Notes: generated by a model not told the origin, from the letters alone. A stretch of 64,000 bases of DNA from Bin87 sp034421995 (GCA_034421995.1 DAOUJY010000156.1:1-64000); one strand, 5' to 3'. Counted from the first letter of the stretch, positions 43,061 to 53,367 are shown. Numbers and translations: made by a program.

Positions 43061-43083
43061 GGGGCGGGTTTCAAACCCGCCCC
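43061..43083. repeat. palindromic element GGGGCGGGTTT / AAACCCGCCCC
   Basis: Two 11-nt arms separated by one C, between the convergent cyclophilin and MFS genes (the MFS stop is at 43091). The arms resemble other G-rich hairpins in the window (for example 33845), so it may work as a bidirectional terminator, but there is no T-run. Confidence 0.7.
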
Positions 43084-43090
43084 TACTGCA

Positions 43091-44443
43091 TTAGGAATTC
43101 CCGGCGGCTGCCGGCGCCGGCGCGACCGCCGGCGGCGTGGGTTCCGGCGTCGTTGGAATCTGGGGCCGTCGGGCGAACAGGAAGCACACTCCGCCGACAA
43201 AGTTGAAACCGGACAGCACCAGGAAAGCCAGGGTGTAGGACTCCTGCCAGTCGTACATGTAACCCGCGAATGGACTGGCTCCCAGCAGCAAAATGTTCAT
43301 CGGAATGGTGCTTATGCCCAGGATCTTGCCGAAGTTCCCCCGCCCGAAGTACTCGCCGCGGATAGATGTGGTAAGCGGGTTTCGGCCTCCAAACCCCAGG
43401 CCAAAAGTCACGGCGAAGGCGTAGAACATCCACAGGTGGGTGCTGAAAGTCAGCAGAACCACGGCGCCGGCCTGGATGGTGGTGAAGACGAAGATGCCGA
43501 TCCGCTTGGGGAAACGGTCGCCCACGTACCCGCCGATCAGCTGGGCCCACATGGCGACGAAAGTATAAACGGTCACCACCCACGCGGTGTGACCTCCAAA
43601 GCCGGCATCGGCCAGGAACAGCCCGAGGTGGGTCATGATGGCCAGGATTATCATGCTGGTGAGGCCGTGGCCCACGGCGATCAACCAAAACGCGGCGGTA
43701 CGGACGGCTTGCTGCGCGGTCAATCCTTGGGGACCGGACGGAGCGCGCTGGCCGCCGCGGGCCCGTGCTGGCGAAGCGGCCTCGTCCTCCATTTGTAAAC
43801 CCATGTCTTCCGGTTTGTCGCGGATGACCAGGTACAAGGGAACGGCGGCGGCGAAGACCAGAATGGCGATTACAAACGCGGTCCCCTGCCATCCAATGGC
43901 GCTGCCGATGCCCAAACCGATCAGAGGAACCACGATCAGCGCGCCGCCACGGCTGAACCAGTTCGCCCAACCCATGGCGGACGCCATGCGCCGCGAGAAC
44001 CAGTTGTTGATGGTGGTCATCATGGGCACCCAACTGCCCATGCCCTGCCCCAGCGCCATGACCATGAAGGCAAAGTAGAAGGTGTACAGTGGGGAGACCG
44101 GCCAGAAGCCCGCGCCGATTTGGGAGAATGCCAGGAAACCGAAGCCCAGGATGATGAACCCGATGAGCACCATCTTGCGGCCGCCCAGCTTGTCGGTGAG
44201 GTAGCCTTCAATAGGGCCCATCAGCCCGCCCTCAACGCGGGTCAGGGTCAGGGCCATCGACAAGGCCCCGCGTTTCCAGCCAAATTGCTGCTCCAAAGCC
44301 ACTGCCCACAGGGTCATGGCGTGGAACATGGGAACGGTGGCCAGGGTCATCACGAAGCCCGTGATGACGACAATGTACCAACCGTAGTAGATTCTGGGCC
44401 GGCGAAAACGCGGCCTGCCGGAACGCTCGGCGTCGGTGCTCAT
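43091..44443 (-). CDS. major facilitator superfamily permease
   Basis: A 450-residue 12-helix MFS transporter. The loop between helices 2 and 3 carries GYLTDKLGGRKMVLIG, the MFS signature, and a second version GYVGDRFPKRIG appears in the C-terminal half. A central cytoplasmic loop of about 35 residues (DEAASPARARGGQRAPSG) separates the halves. It looks most like the monocarboxylate/oxalate-formate antiporter branch, but the substrate is not determined. The ATG at 44443 (MSTDAERSG) was chosen over upstream in-frame codons that would add a hydrophobic leader; no good ribosome-binding site supports either. Confidence 0.88.
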   Translation of the reverse strand: MSTDAERSGRPRFRRPRIYYGWYIVVITGFVMTLATVPMFHAMTLWAVALEQQFGWKRGALSMALTLTRVEGGLMGPIEGYLTDKLGGRKMVLIGFIILGFGFLAFSQIGAGFWPVSPLYTFYFAFMVMALGQGMGSWVPMMTTINNWFSRRMASAMGWANWFSRGGALIVVPLIGLGIGSAIGWQGTAFVIAILVFAAAVPLYLVIRDKPEDMGLQMEDEAASPARARGGQRAPSGPQGLTAQQAVRTAAFWLIAVGHGLTSMIILAIMTHLGLFLADAGFGGHTAWVVTVYTFVAMWAQLIGGYVGDRFPKRIGIFVFTTIQAGAVVLLTFSTHLWMFYAFAVTFGLGFGGRNPLTTSIRGEYFGRGNFGKILGISTIPMNILLLGASPFAGYMYDWQESYTLAFLVLSGFNFVGGVCFLFARRPQIPTTPEPTPPAVAPAPAAAGNS

Positions 44444-44595
44444 GGCGGGTAAGGAAAGCGGCGCAACGCGACGATTGCCGTTGCGCAACGCAGCGTATTT
44501 TACGCCTTTGGTGAATATGGGCACAAGGCATATAAGTTGATTAGGAATATCAAAAACTCTTATCACCGGTCGCAGATCCCGTCGCTATGCGGGGA

Positions 44596-44624
44596 CTGAC
44601 AGTTTCCGCCCCTGGTGCTATAAT
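44596..44624 (+). promoter_or_regulatory. sigma70-type promoter of the S6 operon
   Basis: CTGACA (44596-44601), 17-nt spacer, TATAAT (44619-44624), about 38 nt before the S6 start. It drives rpsF-ssb-rpsR and probably the PPIase gene. Confidence 0.75.
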
Positions 44625-44661
44625 TCCCCTCGTCTCTGCACCAATTCAGGAGTTTTTGAAC

Positions 44662-45303
44662 TTGCGTCACTACGAACTCGTTACCATCCTAAGCCCGATG
44701 CTCAATCAGGATGAAGCGTCGGCGGCTTGGGACGAAATCAAGACGTTCATCTCCAACCGGGAAGGCGAGATAACCGCTGAACAGGCCTGGGGAACTCGCC
44801 GGTTGGCCTATCCGATCCGAAAAGGAAACTACAATTTCCTCGAGGGATCCTACTACCTCAGTTCCTTCACGGTGGACAATCCGATCAATCGTGAACTGGA
44901 AAACTATCTGCGGTTGGATGAACGAGTTCTGCGATCCCTCGTCATCAAATGCGATGGACCACTGGCGGATCGTCCGGCTCCAGGCCCCCTGACCGCGCCT
45001 TCCCGCTATATCCCGCCCGGACGCGGGCGGCGGCCTGACGGTGGCGGACCCATACCGGATGCTCCCGGCTCCTTCGGTGACCGGCGGTCCGGTCCTCCAC
45101 CGGCCCAAGCCCCGGCAGCGCCATCTCCAGCCCCCGGCGACGCGCCCCCTGCGCCCGCCCAACCTGTTACTGAACCCGCGCCTGGGCAGGCTGCAGAGCC
45201 AGCGCCTACGGTCGCTGCCGAAGCGCCACCCGACGTACCCGCCGAAGCGCCGCCCCCTGAACCTGTCAGCCAACCTGAACCCGATCCCGCGCCCGAAGCG
45301 TAA
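44662..45303 (+). CDS. rpsF: 30S ribosomal protein S6 with long Pro/Ala-rich tail
   Basis: A 213-residue protein whose first ~95 residues are ordinary S6 (RHYELVTILSPMLNQDE, AWGTRRLAYPIRKGNYNFLE, YLRLDERVLRSLVIK). Bacterial S6 usually ends near here; this one carries about 115 further residues made mostly of Pro, Ala, Glu and Gln. The tail is likely disordered, and its role is unknown. The TTG at 44662 is used since it gives the canonical RHYEL start; TTG at 44656 is an alternative. It is the first gene of the S6-SSB-S18 cluster; ssb starts 7 nt later. Confidence 0.94.
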   Translation: MRHYELVTILSPMLNQDEASAAWDEIKTFISNREGEITAEQAWGTRRLAYPIRKGNYNFLEGSYYLSSFTVDNPINRELENYLRLDERVLRSLVIKCDGPLADRPAPGPLTAPSRYIPPGRGRRPDGGGPIPDAPGSFGDRRSGPPPAQAPAAPSPAPGDAPPAPAQPVTEPAPGQAAEPAPTVAAEAPPDVPAEAPPPEPVSQPEPDPAPEA

Positions 45304-45309
45304 ATTGCC

Positions 45310-45810
45310 GTGAACAAGATCATCATCATCGGTCATCTTGGACGCGACCCGGAGATGCGCTATTCGCCCTCCGGCCAGCCCATGACTAGCTTCAGCGTCG
45401 CCAGTAGTCGCCGCTATACTACCGCCGCCGGCGAACAGCGCGAGGAAACCGAGTGGTTCAACTGCACCGCCTTCGGGCGTCTCGCGGACACCTGCAACCA
45501 GTATCTTGCTCGCGGCCGGCAGGTCTATGTTGAAGGGCGACTCCGGTCACGCCAGTACGACCGTCGTGATGGCACTCCAGGGTTCTCGCTTGATGTTAAT
45601 GTCACTGAGGTTCAATTTTTGGGTCGCCGCGATGACCAGCCCGATGGCGGCTACGGCGGCCAGCAGGACCGCGGCTACGGTAACCAGCAGGACCGCGGCT
45701 ACGCTGACCAGCGCGGCGGTTACGACGACCGGCGCACTGGTGGTTACGGCGGCTACGCTCCCGACAATTCACCCGACCCGATGACCGATGTTGACGACCT
45801 TCCCTTCTAG
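45310..45810 (+). CDS. ssb: single-stranded DNA-binding protein
   Basis: A 166-residue SSB. The OB fold occupies the first ~105 residues (NKIIIIGHLGRDPEMRYSPS, TEWFNCTAFGRLADTC, YVEGRLRSRQY), followed by a Gly/Gln/Tyr-rich flexible linker with repeats of QQDRGY, and it ends in the acidic tip DVDDLPF that recruits replication and repair proteins. The tip confirms that the C-terminus is intact. The GTG start at 45310 lies 7 nt after the S6 stop. The placement between S6 and S18 is the classical bacterial arrangement. Confidence 0.96.
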   Translation: MNKIIIIGHLGRDPEMRYSPSGQPMTSFSVASSRRYTTAAGEQREETEWFNCTAFGRLADTCNQYLARGRQVYVEGRLRSRQYDRRDGTPGFSLDVNVTEVQFLGRRDDQPDGGYGGQQDRGYGNQQDRGYADQRGGYDDRRTGGYGGYAPDNSPDPMTDVDDLPF

Positions 45811-45855
45811 TTCCGCCGCCGGCGGATGCGCCCCATACCGGAGGAATCGCCGCTA

Positions 45856-46350
45856 ATGACTACGCCCGCACCCGTACCATCGACCCCGCCGGCCGCGCCG
45901 GGACCCGGACCTGGCGGGCCTCAGCCCGCGCCCGCCGCGCCGTCGGCCGCTCCTGCCGGCCCGGCCGGTTCCGGCGATGGAGCGCCGGCCCCACGTCGCC
46001 CCTATGGCGGCGGTCCTCAGGGAGGACCGGGCGGCCGACCCGGAGGCCCCGGCGGGCGTCCGCCTGGGCGAGGCGGCCCGAGGGGTGGCGGTCGGGGCGG
46101 CCGACGCTACGGCCCGCGCCGCCGCGTTTGCGCTTTCACCGTGGAAGGGGTCATACCCGACTACAAAGACGTGGACCGGCTGCGACGCTATATCTCCGAA
46201 CAGGGCAAAATTGAACCGACGCGCAAGACCGGCACGTCCGCCAAAAACCAGCGATTGCTGGCAACGGCCATCAAGCGCGCTCGTTATCTCGCCCTGTTGC
46301 CCTACGCCCCCGAACACAGCATCAACGTCGGTATGCGTTCGGGTCGTTAG
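45856..46350 (+). CDS. rpsR: 30S ribosomal protein S18 with Pro/Gly-rich N-terminal extension
   Basis: A 164-residue protein. The last ~75 residues are S18 (RVCAFTVEG, IPDYKDVDRLRRYISEQGKI, TSAKNQRLLATAIKRARYLA, LLPYAPEH), which binds 16S rRNA next to S6. About 85 residues of Pro, Ala, Gly and Arg precede it, ending in an arginine/glycine-rich stretch. S18 is normally about 75-90 residues, so the protein is roughly doubled, like its partner S6 in this genome. The ATG at 45856 has GGAGGAAT at 8 nt; an upstream ATG at 45826 is less likely. Confidence 0.94.
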   Translation: MTTPAPVPSTPPAAPGPGPGGPQPAPAAPSAAPAGPAGSGDGAPAPRRPYGGGPQGGPGGRPGGPGGRPPGRGGPRGGGRGGRRYGPRRRVCAFTVEGVIPDYKDVDRLRRYISEQGKIEPTRKTGTSAKNQRLLATAIKRARYLALLPYAPEHSINVGMRSGR

Positions 46351-46377
46351 CCGGACCAATCCCCCGATCCTTTATCA

Positions 46378-47592
46378 ATGTTGAATCTCTCGCTGCCCTG
46401 GAAACGCAGCGCCCCGGTGGAAGACGAAACGCCTGAACCGGCGGGGCGTCGTCCCGCCCGGCGACGTGGCGGGCGAAGCCGACGCGTCGGCTCCGGGAGC
46501 GGTGAAGCGGTCGCCGCGGCGCGAAGTCGGCGTGGAATGGAATCCCGCCGTCAGCGCATTGCTATCGGTGTGGGAGCGGTGTTGATCCTGGCCATCGTCG
46601 CCGTGGTGCTGGTTGGCGTCTATCAGCAGTTCATCCACCCGCCTCGCGTGATGGCCGGCGAAGTGCGCGGCGTCCGTTTTACCATGGGAGATCTGGTGGA
46701 GCGCATCCGCGTCCTCCAGGGGATAAATCGCTACCAGGGGGGGCAGGTTGATTTCAGCCGAATACCCTTCCAGCTGCTGACCGATCTGCTCCACGCCGAG
46801 ATACTGCGACAAGCCGCGCCGGGGCTGGGCATAAACATCACCGACGAGCAGATTGACGAATCAATCCGCTCGCAATTCCGCCCCAGAGCTGAACCGGGAC
46901 AGGAAGTGGACGAAACCCAGTTGGACGCTGAATTCGACAATACCTACAAGAACTTCCTGACCCAGGTCAATCTGACCGACGACGCGTTTCGCCGCATCGT
47001 CGAGGAGCGATTGCAACAGACGGAACTTTTTGCGCGAATGCTGGCATCACTGCCTGAAGAGGCTCCGCAAGTCGAGCTGCAAGCCGTGGTGATGGGGCTG
47101 GAATCTCCGGCAGCTCCGGAAGCCGTCCGGGAACGTTTGGCGCTGGGGCAGGATTTTGGAGCGGTGTCTCGCGAACTCTCCGGTTCGGACGGGTACGTCG
47201 GCTGGGTTCCCGAAGGCGCTTTCCCCGAATTTGACCGCTATCTTTTTGGAGAAGTCTGCGAAGCCGACGATGATAGCGCAGATTGTGTCGAAACGGATTC
47301 CGGTCGGCGAAAGCCTCCGCTTTTGGAACCCGGTGACGTTTCACCGCCAATATACGAGGACGAGTCCATTTTCATCATCCAGGCCATTGGCGATACCGAA
47401 ACCCGTGAACTTGAGCCTGCCATGCAGTTCCAGATGGCCAGCGCCTTGGTGGATCAATGGAAAGATGACCAATTGAAACAGGGGTCGGACGAAGGCTGGA
47501 TCAAGATCAACTTTGACAGCAACCGTTACGCATGGGTCACTGAACAGGTGCGGTTGACTCGCCCGCGCGTTACGCCCGAACCGCAGCGATAG
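46378..47592 (+). CDS. membrane-anchored SurA/PrsA-like peptidyl-prolyl isomerase
   Basis: A 404-residue protein. A basic N-terminal region of about 58 residues and one transmembrane helix (about 60-84, IAIGVGAVLILAIVAVVLVG) precede a SurA_N-like helical chaperone region (about 100-230) and a parvulin-type rotamase-like domain (LASLPEEAPQVELQAVVMG, FGAVSRELSGSDGYVGWVPEG, GDVSPPIYEDESIFIIQAIG). The GWV segment and the final strand are typical of PPIC-type domains. It likely helps proteins fold on the outer face of the membrane. It follows rpsR by 27 nt and probably shares its transcript. Confidence 0.82.
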   Translation: MLNLSLPWKRSAPVEDETPEPAGRRPARRRGGRSRRVGSGSGEAVAAARSRRGMESRRQRIAIGVGAVLILAIVAVVLVGVYQQFIHPPRVMAGEVRGVRFTMGDLVERIRVLQGINRYQGGQVDFSRIPFQLLTDLLHAEILRQAAPGLGINITDEQIDESIRSQFRPRAEPGQEVDETQLDAEFDNTYKNFLTQVNLTDDAFRRIVEERLQQTELFARMLASLPEEAPQVELQAVVMGLESPAAPEAVRERLALGQDFGAVSRELSGSDGYVGWVPEGAFPEFDRYLFGEVCEADDDSADCVETDSGRRKPPLLEPGDVSPPIYEDESIFIIQAIGDTETRELEPAMQFQMASALVDQWKDDQLKQGSDEGWIKINFDSNRYAWVTEQVRLTRPRVTPEPQR

Positions 47593-47611
47593 TCCAGTTG
47601 CCAGCCGTCAA

Positions 47612-47911
47612 TTATCTGCCAACGAATTGCGCCTGGCCGTCGTCACCATGAACATGGTTGTCCAGGTCAGCACGAATTTCCGGTATATCATCGGCCAGCT
47701 TTTGCAGAATATCCAACATGATTGCCTGTCCCCTTTGCAGTTCGGCAACATCGCTCTGCAACTCGGCAACCTCAGTTTTCAAGTCCGCAACGTCTCGGTC
47801 CACCTGCACCAACCAATATATCCCGCCGATGGTGGGCCCCACGATGGCTGATACAATGATGACTATGCCGACAAGGATGGCGGTGGTTTTGTACCAACTT
47901 TCCAGCATCAT
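47612..47911 (-). CDS. small single-span coiled-coil membrane protein
   Basis: A 99-residue protein with one transmembrane segment (about residues 8-33, AILVGIVIIVSAIVG), then a heptad-like charged stretch (DLKTEVAELQSDVAELQRG) that should form a coiled coil, and a C-terminus NHVHGDDGQAQF. It shares its architecture and NHxHxxDGQAxF ending with the protein at 1596-1934. The function is unknown. The ATG at 47911 is used, with GGGAG about 5 nt upstream; a TTG one codon earlier is possible. It lies antisense between the PPIase and homoserine dehydrogenase genes. Confidence 0.7.
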   Translation of the reverse strand: MMLESWYKTTAILVGIVIIVSAIVGPTIGGIYWLVQVDRDVADLKTEVAELQSDVAELQRGQAIMLDILQKLADDIPEIRADLDNHVHGDDGQAQFVGR

Positions 47912-47998
47912 CAATCTCCCTGCCCGGTTGGTTCCAATGCTACCACACGACGGGTTCAGGCGTTTGGCCTCGTTTGGACAGGGGCGACGATAACGATC

Positions 47999-49315
47999 AT
48001 GAACGGCAACTCAGAAGTGAATATCGGCCTCATGGGCCTCGGCACCGTGGGAGGCGGTGTTGCCGCGGCGCTTGCGGGCAACGCTGACGCCATTCGCCGC
48101 AAAACCGGACGCACCGTGCGGCTCCGCAAAGCCCTGGTGAGAGATACCGCTAAAGTCCGCCACCCGGTTCCCCCTCCCGGCGTCCTGACGACCAACCCGG
48201 AAGAGATTCTCAACGACCCGGAAATCCAGATCGTGGTTGAAATGATGGGCGGAGATTCGCCGGCCGGAAGTTATCTTGAACGCGCGCTGACGGCCGGCAA
48301 ACACGTGGTGACGGCCAACAAAGAAGTTATGTCCCGGCGGGGTCCTGCGCTGCAGTGGTTGGCCCAATCCAAGGGCGTGAATCTCCTTTTTGAGGCGTCT
48401 GCCGGCGGTGGCATTCCCATCGTCGGCTGCTTGATGTCACAACTTTTGGCCAACGACATCCACTCAATACGATCCATAATCAACGGCACCACCAACTACA
48501 TTCTGACGCGGATGGCCCGCAGCCAGACCCCCTTCGCCGAGGCGTTGACGGAAGCCCAGGCTCGGGGTTATGCGGAGTCCGATCCGACCAACGATATTGA
48601 AGGGATTGACGCTGCCTACAAACTCTCCGTGCTGGGCAGCCTGGCATTCCACCGGCCCATACCGCATCATGTAATCCATACCGAAGGCATCAGCCGGCTC
48701 GCTCCCGAGGATTTCCGCTATGCGGCCGAGTTAGGGTATGCCATCAAATCCCTGGCAATCGCAGTGGCCGAACCGAGGGGTGGCGTACAGGCCCGGGTCC
48801 ATCCTGCCTTGGTGCCCGATGACCATTTATTGGCCAAGGTGGACGGTGTGTATAATGCGGTCGAGGTCACCGGCGATTTGTGTGGGCAGATAATCCTCCA
48901 TGGGCAGGGCGCGGGCCGGGATGCGACCACCAGCGCCGTCATGGGAGACATCCTGAATATCCTGCGAACCATTGACAACGAGGGCGGCCCCCCGCCCATG
49001 CCCGGCGGCAGCGCCGGCGCCAACGACCCCGAGGGTTCGATACTGCCCATAGACGAACTGTCCAGCGCATATTACCTGCGGCTGACTTGCGCCGACCAGG
49101 CCGGCGTGCTGGCCCAAATCGCTCGCATCCTGGGGGACGGCAATATCTCTATCGCCACCGTGATCCAAAAGGACACCGACCCAGGCAGCGGCACCGCCCA
49201 ACTTGTGATTACCACCTATCCCTCGCGGGAGTCTGACGTACAAACCGCCCTTGCCGCCGTCGCGGAATTGGGAGTGGTGGTGAGCGTCAACAACCTGATT
49301 CGGATTGAGGAGTAA
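47999..49315 (+). CDS. hom: homoserine dehydrogenase
   Basis: A 438-residue enzyme that reduces aspartate semialdehyde to homoserine in threonine/methionine biosynthesis. The NAD(P)-binding motif is GLMGLGTVGGGVA, followed by GKHVVTANKEVMS, the substrate region FEASAGGGIPIV, INGTTNYILTRM and SDPTNDIEGIDAAYK. A C-terminal ACT domain (about 360-438, LRLTCADQAGVLAQIARILG) suggests feedback control by an amino acid, normally threonine. It starts a run of genes continuing with thrC. Confidence 0.96.
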   Translation: MNGNSEVNIGLMGLGTVGGGVAAALAGNADAIRRKTGRTVRLRKALVRDTAKVRHPVPPPGVLTTNPEEILNDPEIQIVVEMMGGDSPAGSYLERALTAGKHVVTANKEVMSRRGPALQWLAQSKGVNLLFEASAGGGIPIVGCLMSQLLANDIHSIRSIINGTTNYILTRMARSQTPFAEALTEAQARGYAESDPTNDIEGIDAAYKLSVLGSLAFHRPIPHHVIHTEGISRLAPEDFRYAAELGYAIKSLAIAVAEPRGGVQARVHPALVPDDHLLAKVDGVYNAVEVTGDLCGQIILHGQGAGRDATTSAVMGDILNILRTIDNEGGPPPMPGGSAGANDPEGSILPIDELSSAYYLRLTCADQAGVLAQIARILGDGNISIATVIQKDTDPGSGTAQLVITTYPSRESDVQTALAAVAELGVVVSVNNLIRIEE

Positions 49316-49338
49316 TTGACGTTATCATCACCCGCGCA

Positions 49339-49406
49339 CCGTCATTCCGGCTTTCGCCGGAATCCAGCAGACTTTTCCAGGACTCCGGCTTTCGCCGGAG
49401 TGACGG
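49339..49406. repeat. double-hairpin REP-like element
   Basis: Two short hairpins, ATTCCGGC-TTTC-GCCGGAAT and ACTCCGGC-TTTC-GCCGGAGT, enclosed by CCGTCA (49339) and TGACGG (49406). It belongs to the same family as the hairpin at 11316-11335 (CGTCATTCC ... GGAATCCAG). It lies between hom and thrC and may limit read-through. Confidence 0.8.
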
Positions 49407-49427
49407 GCTGAGTAGAACAGAAAGCTA

Positions 49428-50491
<1,064 letters not shown>

Positions 50492-50495
<4 letters not shown>

Positions 50496-51088
50496 CCGCT
50501 ATCACGGCCCCAAAGATGAACCTGGCTGCCCTCGAAGTGGCCGTCGGAACTCTGCTCAAGTACGTTGACGAAGACAGCGGGCGGGAAGGGCTCTGGCGGA
50601 CTCCCCAGCGGGTGGCGGAGATGTATGCGGAACTTTTCGCCGGTGTCGGGCGCGACGCGGCCGACGAAATCGACGCGATCTTTTCCGAGGGGGTGGCACA
50701 GGACCCGGTGCTGATCAGCGATCTCCCATTTTATTCCATGTGCGAACACCACCTGCTGCCTTTCTTCGGCCATGCCAGCCTGGTGTACATACCGGATCGC
50801 CACATCGCCGGTATCAGCAAAATCGCCCGCGCGCTGGACATTGCCGCGCGGCGTTTGCAGGTGCAGGAACGCTTGACCGCCCAGCTGGCCGACGCCGTTC
50901 TTCTTCGTGTTCAACCTCTGGCCGTCGCCTGCCGCATTGAGGCCGAACACCTGTGCATGTCCATGCGGGGCGTGCAAAAACCGGGGCACAAGGTAGTTAC
51001 CACCGCGATTCGCGGTGAGGCGCTCGGGGAAAACGGGCCCGGGGCGTTGTATTCCGCCAGCGATCTGATCAAGTTATTGGCCAACTGA
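50492..51088 (+). CDS. folE: GTP cyclohydrolase I
   Basis: A 198-residue enzyme of the first step of tetrahydrofolate (or pterin) synthesis, opening GTP to dihydroneopterin triphosphate. The zinc site is visible: the CEHHLLPFFGHA segment near residue 84 and the second Cys in EHLCMSMRG near 154. YIPDRHIAGISKIAR is the substrate-binding region. The length is typical. The ATG overlaps the thrC stop (ATGA), so it is translationally coupled to threonine synthase, an association without an obvious metabolic link. Confidence 0.96.
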
Positions 51089-51109
51089 CGGACGCTATCG
51101 AGGCCGCTC

Positions 51110-52132
51110 ATGTCAGCCACCCATTCCCCTACACCAATCATTTCATTCGACCAGATCCGGCCGCAGTGGCAGGAATTGCTTGGTCGGTCGGTCGTGAATA
51201 GCCTTTACATAACCCCGACGTGGCAGGAGCTGTGGTGGAGTTCCTTCCAGGATGAACGCAGTCTGGCCGGGTTTTATCTCACCGACGCCGGCGGCGACCT
51301 CACGGCTATCGCTTCCCTTTCCCGCTCCGGAGATCACTATTCCCTGGTAGGCAACAGCGACACTTTTGACTACAACGATTTCATCGTTGCGCCCGGCGTC
51401 GAAGACGCCTTTTACCCGACCTTGCTGGACACAATCAGCGCCGACGGAGCGCACCGGCTCGACCTGCATTCGATCAGCGAGGATTCCCCGACGTTAGCCA
51501 TCCTCCCCGAACTGGCCCGGCGGCGCGGCTACACTGTAGCCGTATCCGAAGAGGATGTCGCGCCTCGCCTCATGCTGCCTCCGACTTGGGATGACTACCT
51601 CTCGGGGCTGACCAAGAAGGACCGGCATGAACTGCGGCGTAAACTTCGCCGCCTGGAAGGACACGAAAATTGGCGTTGGTACTGCGTGTCGGATCCCGAT
51701 GAAGCGGCAACCCGGGTTGATACGTTTCTTGATCTGATGCGCCGCAGCGATCCGGCAAAAGCGGAATTTTTGTCCCCGGATCGTGAGGCTTTTTTCCGGA
51801 ACGTCATCGCTTCCACCGCCGCCGAGGACATACTGCGGCTGTTTTTCCTGGAAATGGACGACCAAAGCGTCGCTGCGTCCCTCTGCCTGGATTATGACGG
51901 GGTTCGGATGCTGTATAACAGCGGCCACGATCCCGAATATCGTTACTACAGCGTCGGCCTTCTGCTTCATTCCTACTGCCTTCGCGACGCTCTGGAGCGA
52001 GGCTACCGGTATTTCGATTTCCTACGGGGCAACGAACCTTACAAATATCGATTGGGCGGCATCGACCACCATCTCTACAGTATCAGCCTGGGCAATATCG
52101 GCCCGATTGGCAGTCCAAGCGGTACTCCTTGA
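51110..52132 (+). CDS. GNAT-fold acyltransferase (BioF2/CelD-like)
   Basis: A 340-residue protein resembling CelD/BioF2-like acetyltransferases (FemAB-related GNAT fold), which act in exopolysaccharide or cell-envelope modification. The evidence is YITPTWQELWWSSF, the RHELRRKLRRLE helix and the C-terminal acyl-CoA-binding region SVAASLCLDYDGVRMLYNSG, YYSVGLLLHSYCLRDAL and YFDFLRGNEPYKYRLG. The acceptor cannot be predicted. It lies 21 nt after folE and its stop overlaps the TTG start of the glycosyltransferase gene, so the two products likely act in the same pathway. Confidence 0.82.
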   Translation: MSATHSPTPIISFDQIRPQWQELLGRSVVNSLYITPTWQELWWSSFQDERSLAGFYLTDAGGDLTAIASLSRSGDHYSLVGNSDTFDYNDFIVAPGVEDAFYPTLLDTISADGAHRLDLHSISEDSPTLAILPELARRRGYTVAVSEEDVAPRLMLPPTWDDYLSGLTKKDRHELRRKLRRLEGHENWRWYCVSDPDEAATRVDTFLDLMRRSDPAKAEFLSPDREAFFRNVIASTAAEDILRLFFLEMDDQSVAASLCLDYDGVRMLYNSGHDPEYRYYSVGLLLHSYCLRDALERGYRYFDFLRGNEPYKYRLGGIDHHLYSISLGNIGPIGSPSGTP

Positions 52133-53367
52133 CGTCAGATAACAAATCTCGGGTGGCTTTGATCGCCTATCACGCGTGTCCGCTGACTTCGCCAGGGCAG
52201 GGGAAAGCCGGCGGCATGAATGTCCACGTCAAGGAGTTGGCCCGATCCCTGGCGCGACGCGGCGCTGCCGTTGACATATTCACCCGCGAGCATGACCATC
52301 CTGAAGCGGATGCCCCCGGGATCGCTGCCGGCGTCAACGTGGTGCACCTGCCGGCCGGTCCTGCTGACGCCCCATTGGCCGATCAGTTTTCGTATTTGCC
52401 GGATTTTGTCGTGGGGATGCATGACTATCGGGCAGCCCATGACCTCGATTACTCCGCTATCCATTCCCACTATTGGCTCAGCGGTTGGGCCGGTCGCCGT
52501 TTTGCGGCGGACGTATCGGCGCCGCACCTGGTAACTTTCCACACCTTGTCGCTGATCAAGATGCAGTCCCGCTCCGGCGAAGATGAACCCCCGGTCCGTC
52601 AGGAAACCGAACGGGAAATCATCGCCACCGCCGACCGCGTCATCGCCTTCAGTCCCCACGAACGCGACGCCATGGCGCGTCTTTACGATGCCGACGCCAG
52701 TCGAATTGAGCTGGTGCCTTGTGGCGTGGATCTGTCGCGATTCCGTCCGTTGGGACGCGCCGCGGCGCGTCATCAGCTGGGCATCAACGGTCACAAAGTA
52801 TTGCTGTTTGTGGGACGCATTGAAGCGTTGAAAGGCGTGGACTTACTGCTGCATACCACCGCCCACCTCGAAACCGACGCAGAAGTGCAGGTGCTGGTGG
52901 TTGGTTCCGACGGGAATGGGAGCGGCGAGCTGGATCGTCTCCGTCGTCTGGCGGACGACCTCGACGTGGGCAAATCCGTCGAGTTCGTGGGCAGAGTTCC
53001 GCAGGAGCAGTTGGCCTGGTACTACTCGGCGGCCGACGTGTGCGTAATACCCTCATTTTACGAGAGCTTCGGACTGGCCGCCCTGGAAAGCATGGCCTGC
53101 GGGACGCCGGTGGTGGCTTCGCGGGTCGGCGGTCTTTCTACCATAGTGGAGCACGGCCGCACCGGATACCTCAAATCCTGGCGCTGCCCGGAAGCTTTCG
53201 CGCATTCGCTGGAGATGATCCTGTCTAACCGAAGCCTCCAGAACAGCATGGGGATGGCGGCGCGCCGACGGGCCGAGACGCTCAGTTGGGACCAGGTGGC
53301 TGCCCAGATGCTTGAACTTTATCTTCGCTTGGCGTCGTTCAAATCCAAGGAGGTGGCGGCGCCATGA
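52129..53367 (+). CDS. glycosyltransferase family 4 (MshA/BshA-like)
   Basis: A 412-residue GT-B glycosyltransferase. The N-terminal donor/acceptor domain has GQGKAGGMNVHVKELARSL, and the GT4 C-terminal domain has LLFVGRIEALKGVDLL, VIPSFYESFGLAALESMACG and TPVVASRVGG, including the conserved E-x7-E. The N-terminus is most like MshA/BshA-type enzymes that start mycothiol or bacillithiol synthesis. A PIG-L deacetylase gene, the type that catalyses the next step, lies two genes downstream. This is suggestive only. The TTG start at 52129 overlaps the previous stop. Confidence 0.88.
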   Translation: MTSDNKSRVALIAYHACPLTSPGQGKAGGMNVHVKELARSLARRGAAVDIFTREHDHPEADAPGIAAGVNVVHLPAGPADAPLADQFSYLPDFVVGMHDYRAAHDLDYSAIHSHYWLSGWAGRRFAADVSAPHLVTFHTLSLIKMQSRSGEDEPPVRQETEREIIATADRVIAFSPHERDAMARLYDADASRIELVPCGVDLSRFRPLGRAAARHQLGINGHKVLLFVGRIEALKGVDLLLHTTAHLETDAEVQVLVVGSDGNGSGELDRLRRLADDLDVGKSVEFVGRVPQEQLAWYYSAADVCVIPSFYESFGLAALESMACGTPVVASRVGGLSTIVEHGRTGYLKSWRCPEAFAHSLEMILSNRSLQNSMGMAARRRAETLSWDQVAAQMLELYLRLASFKSKEVAAP

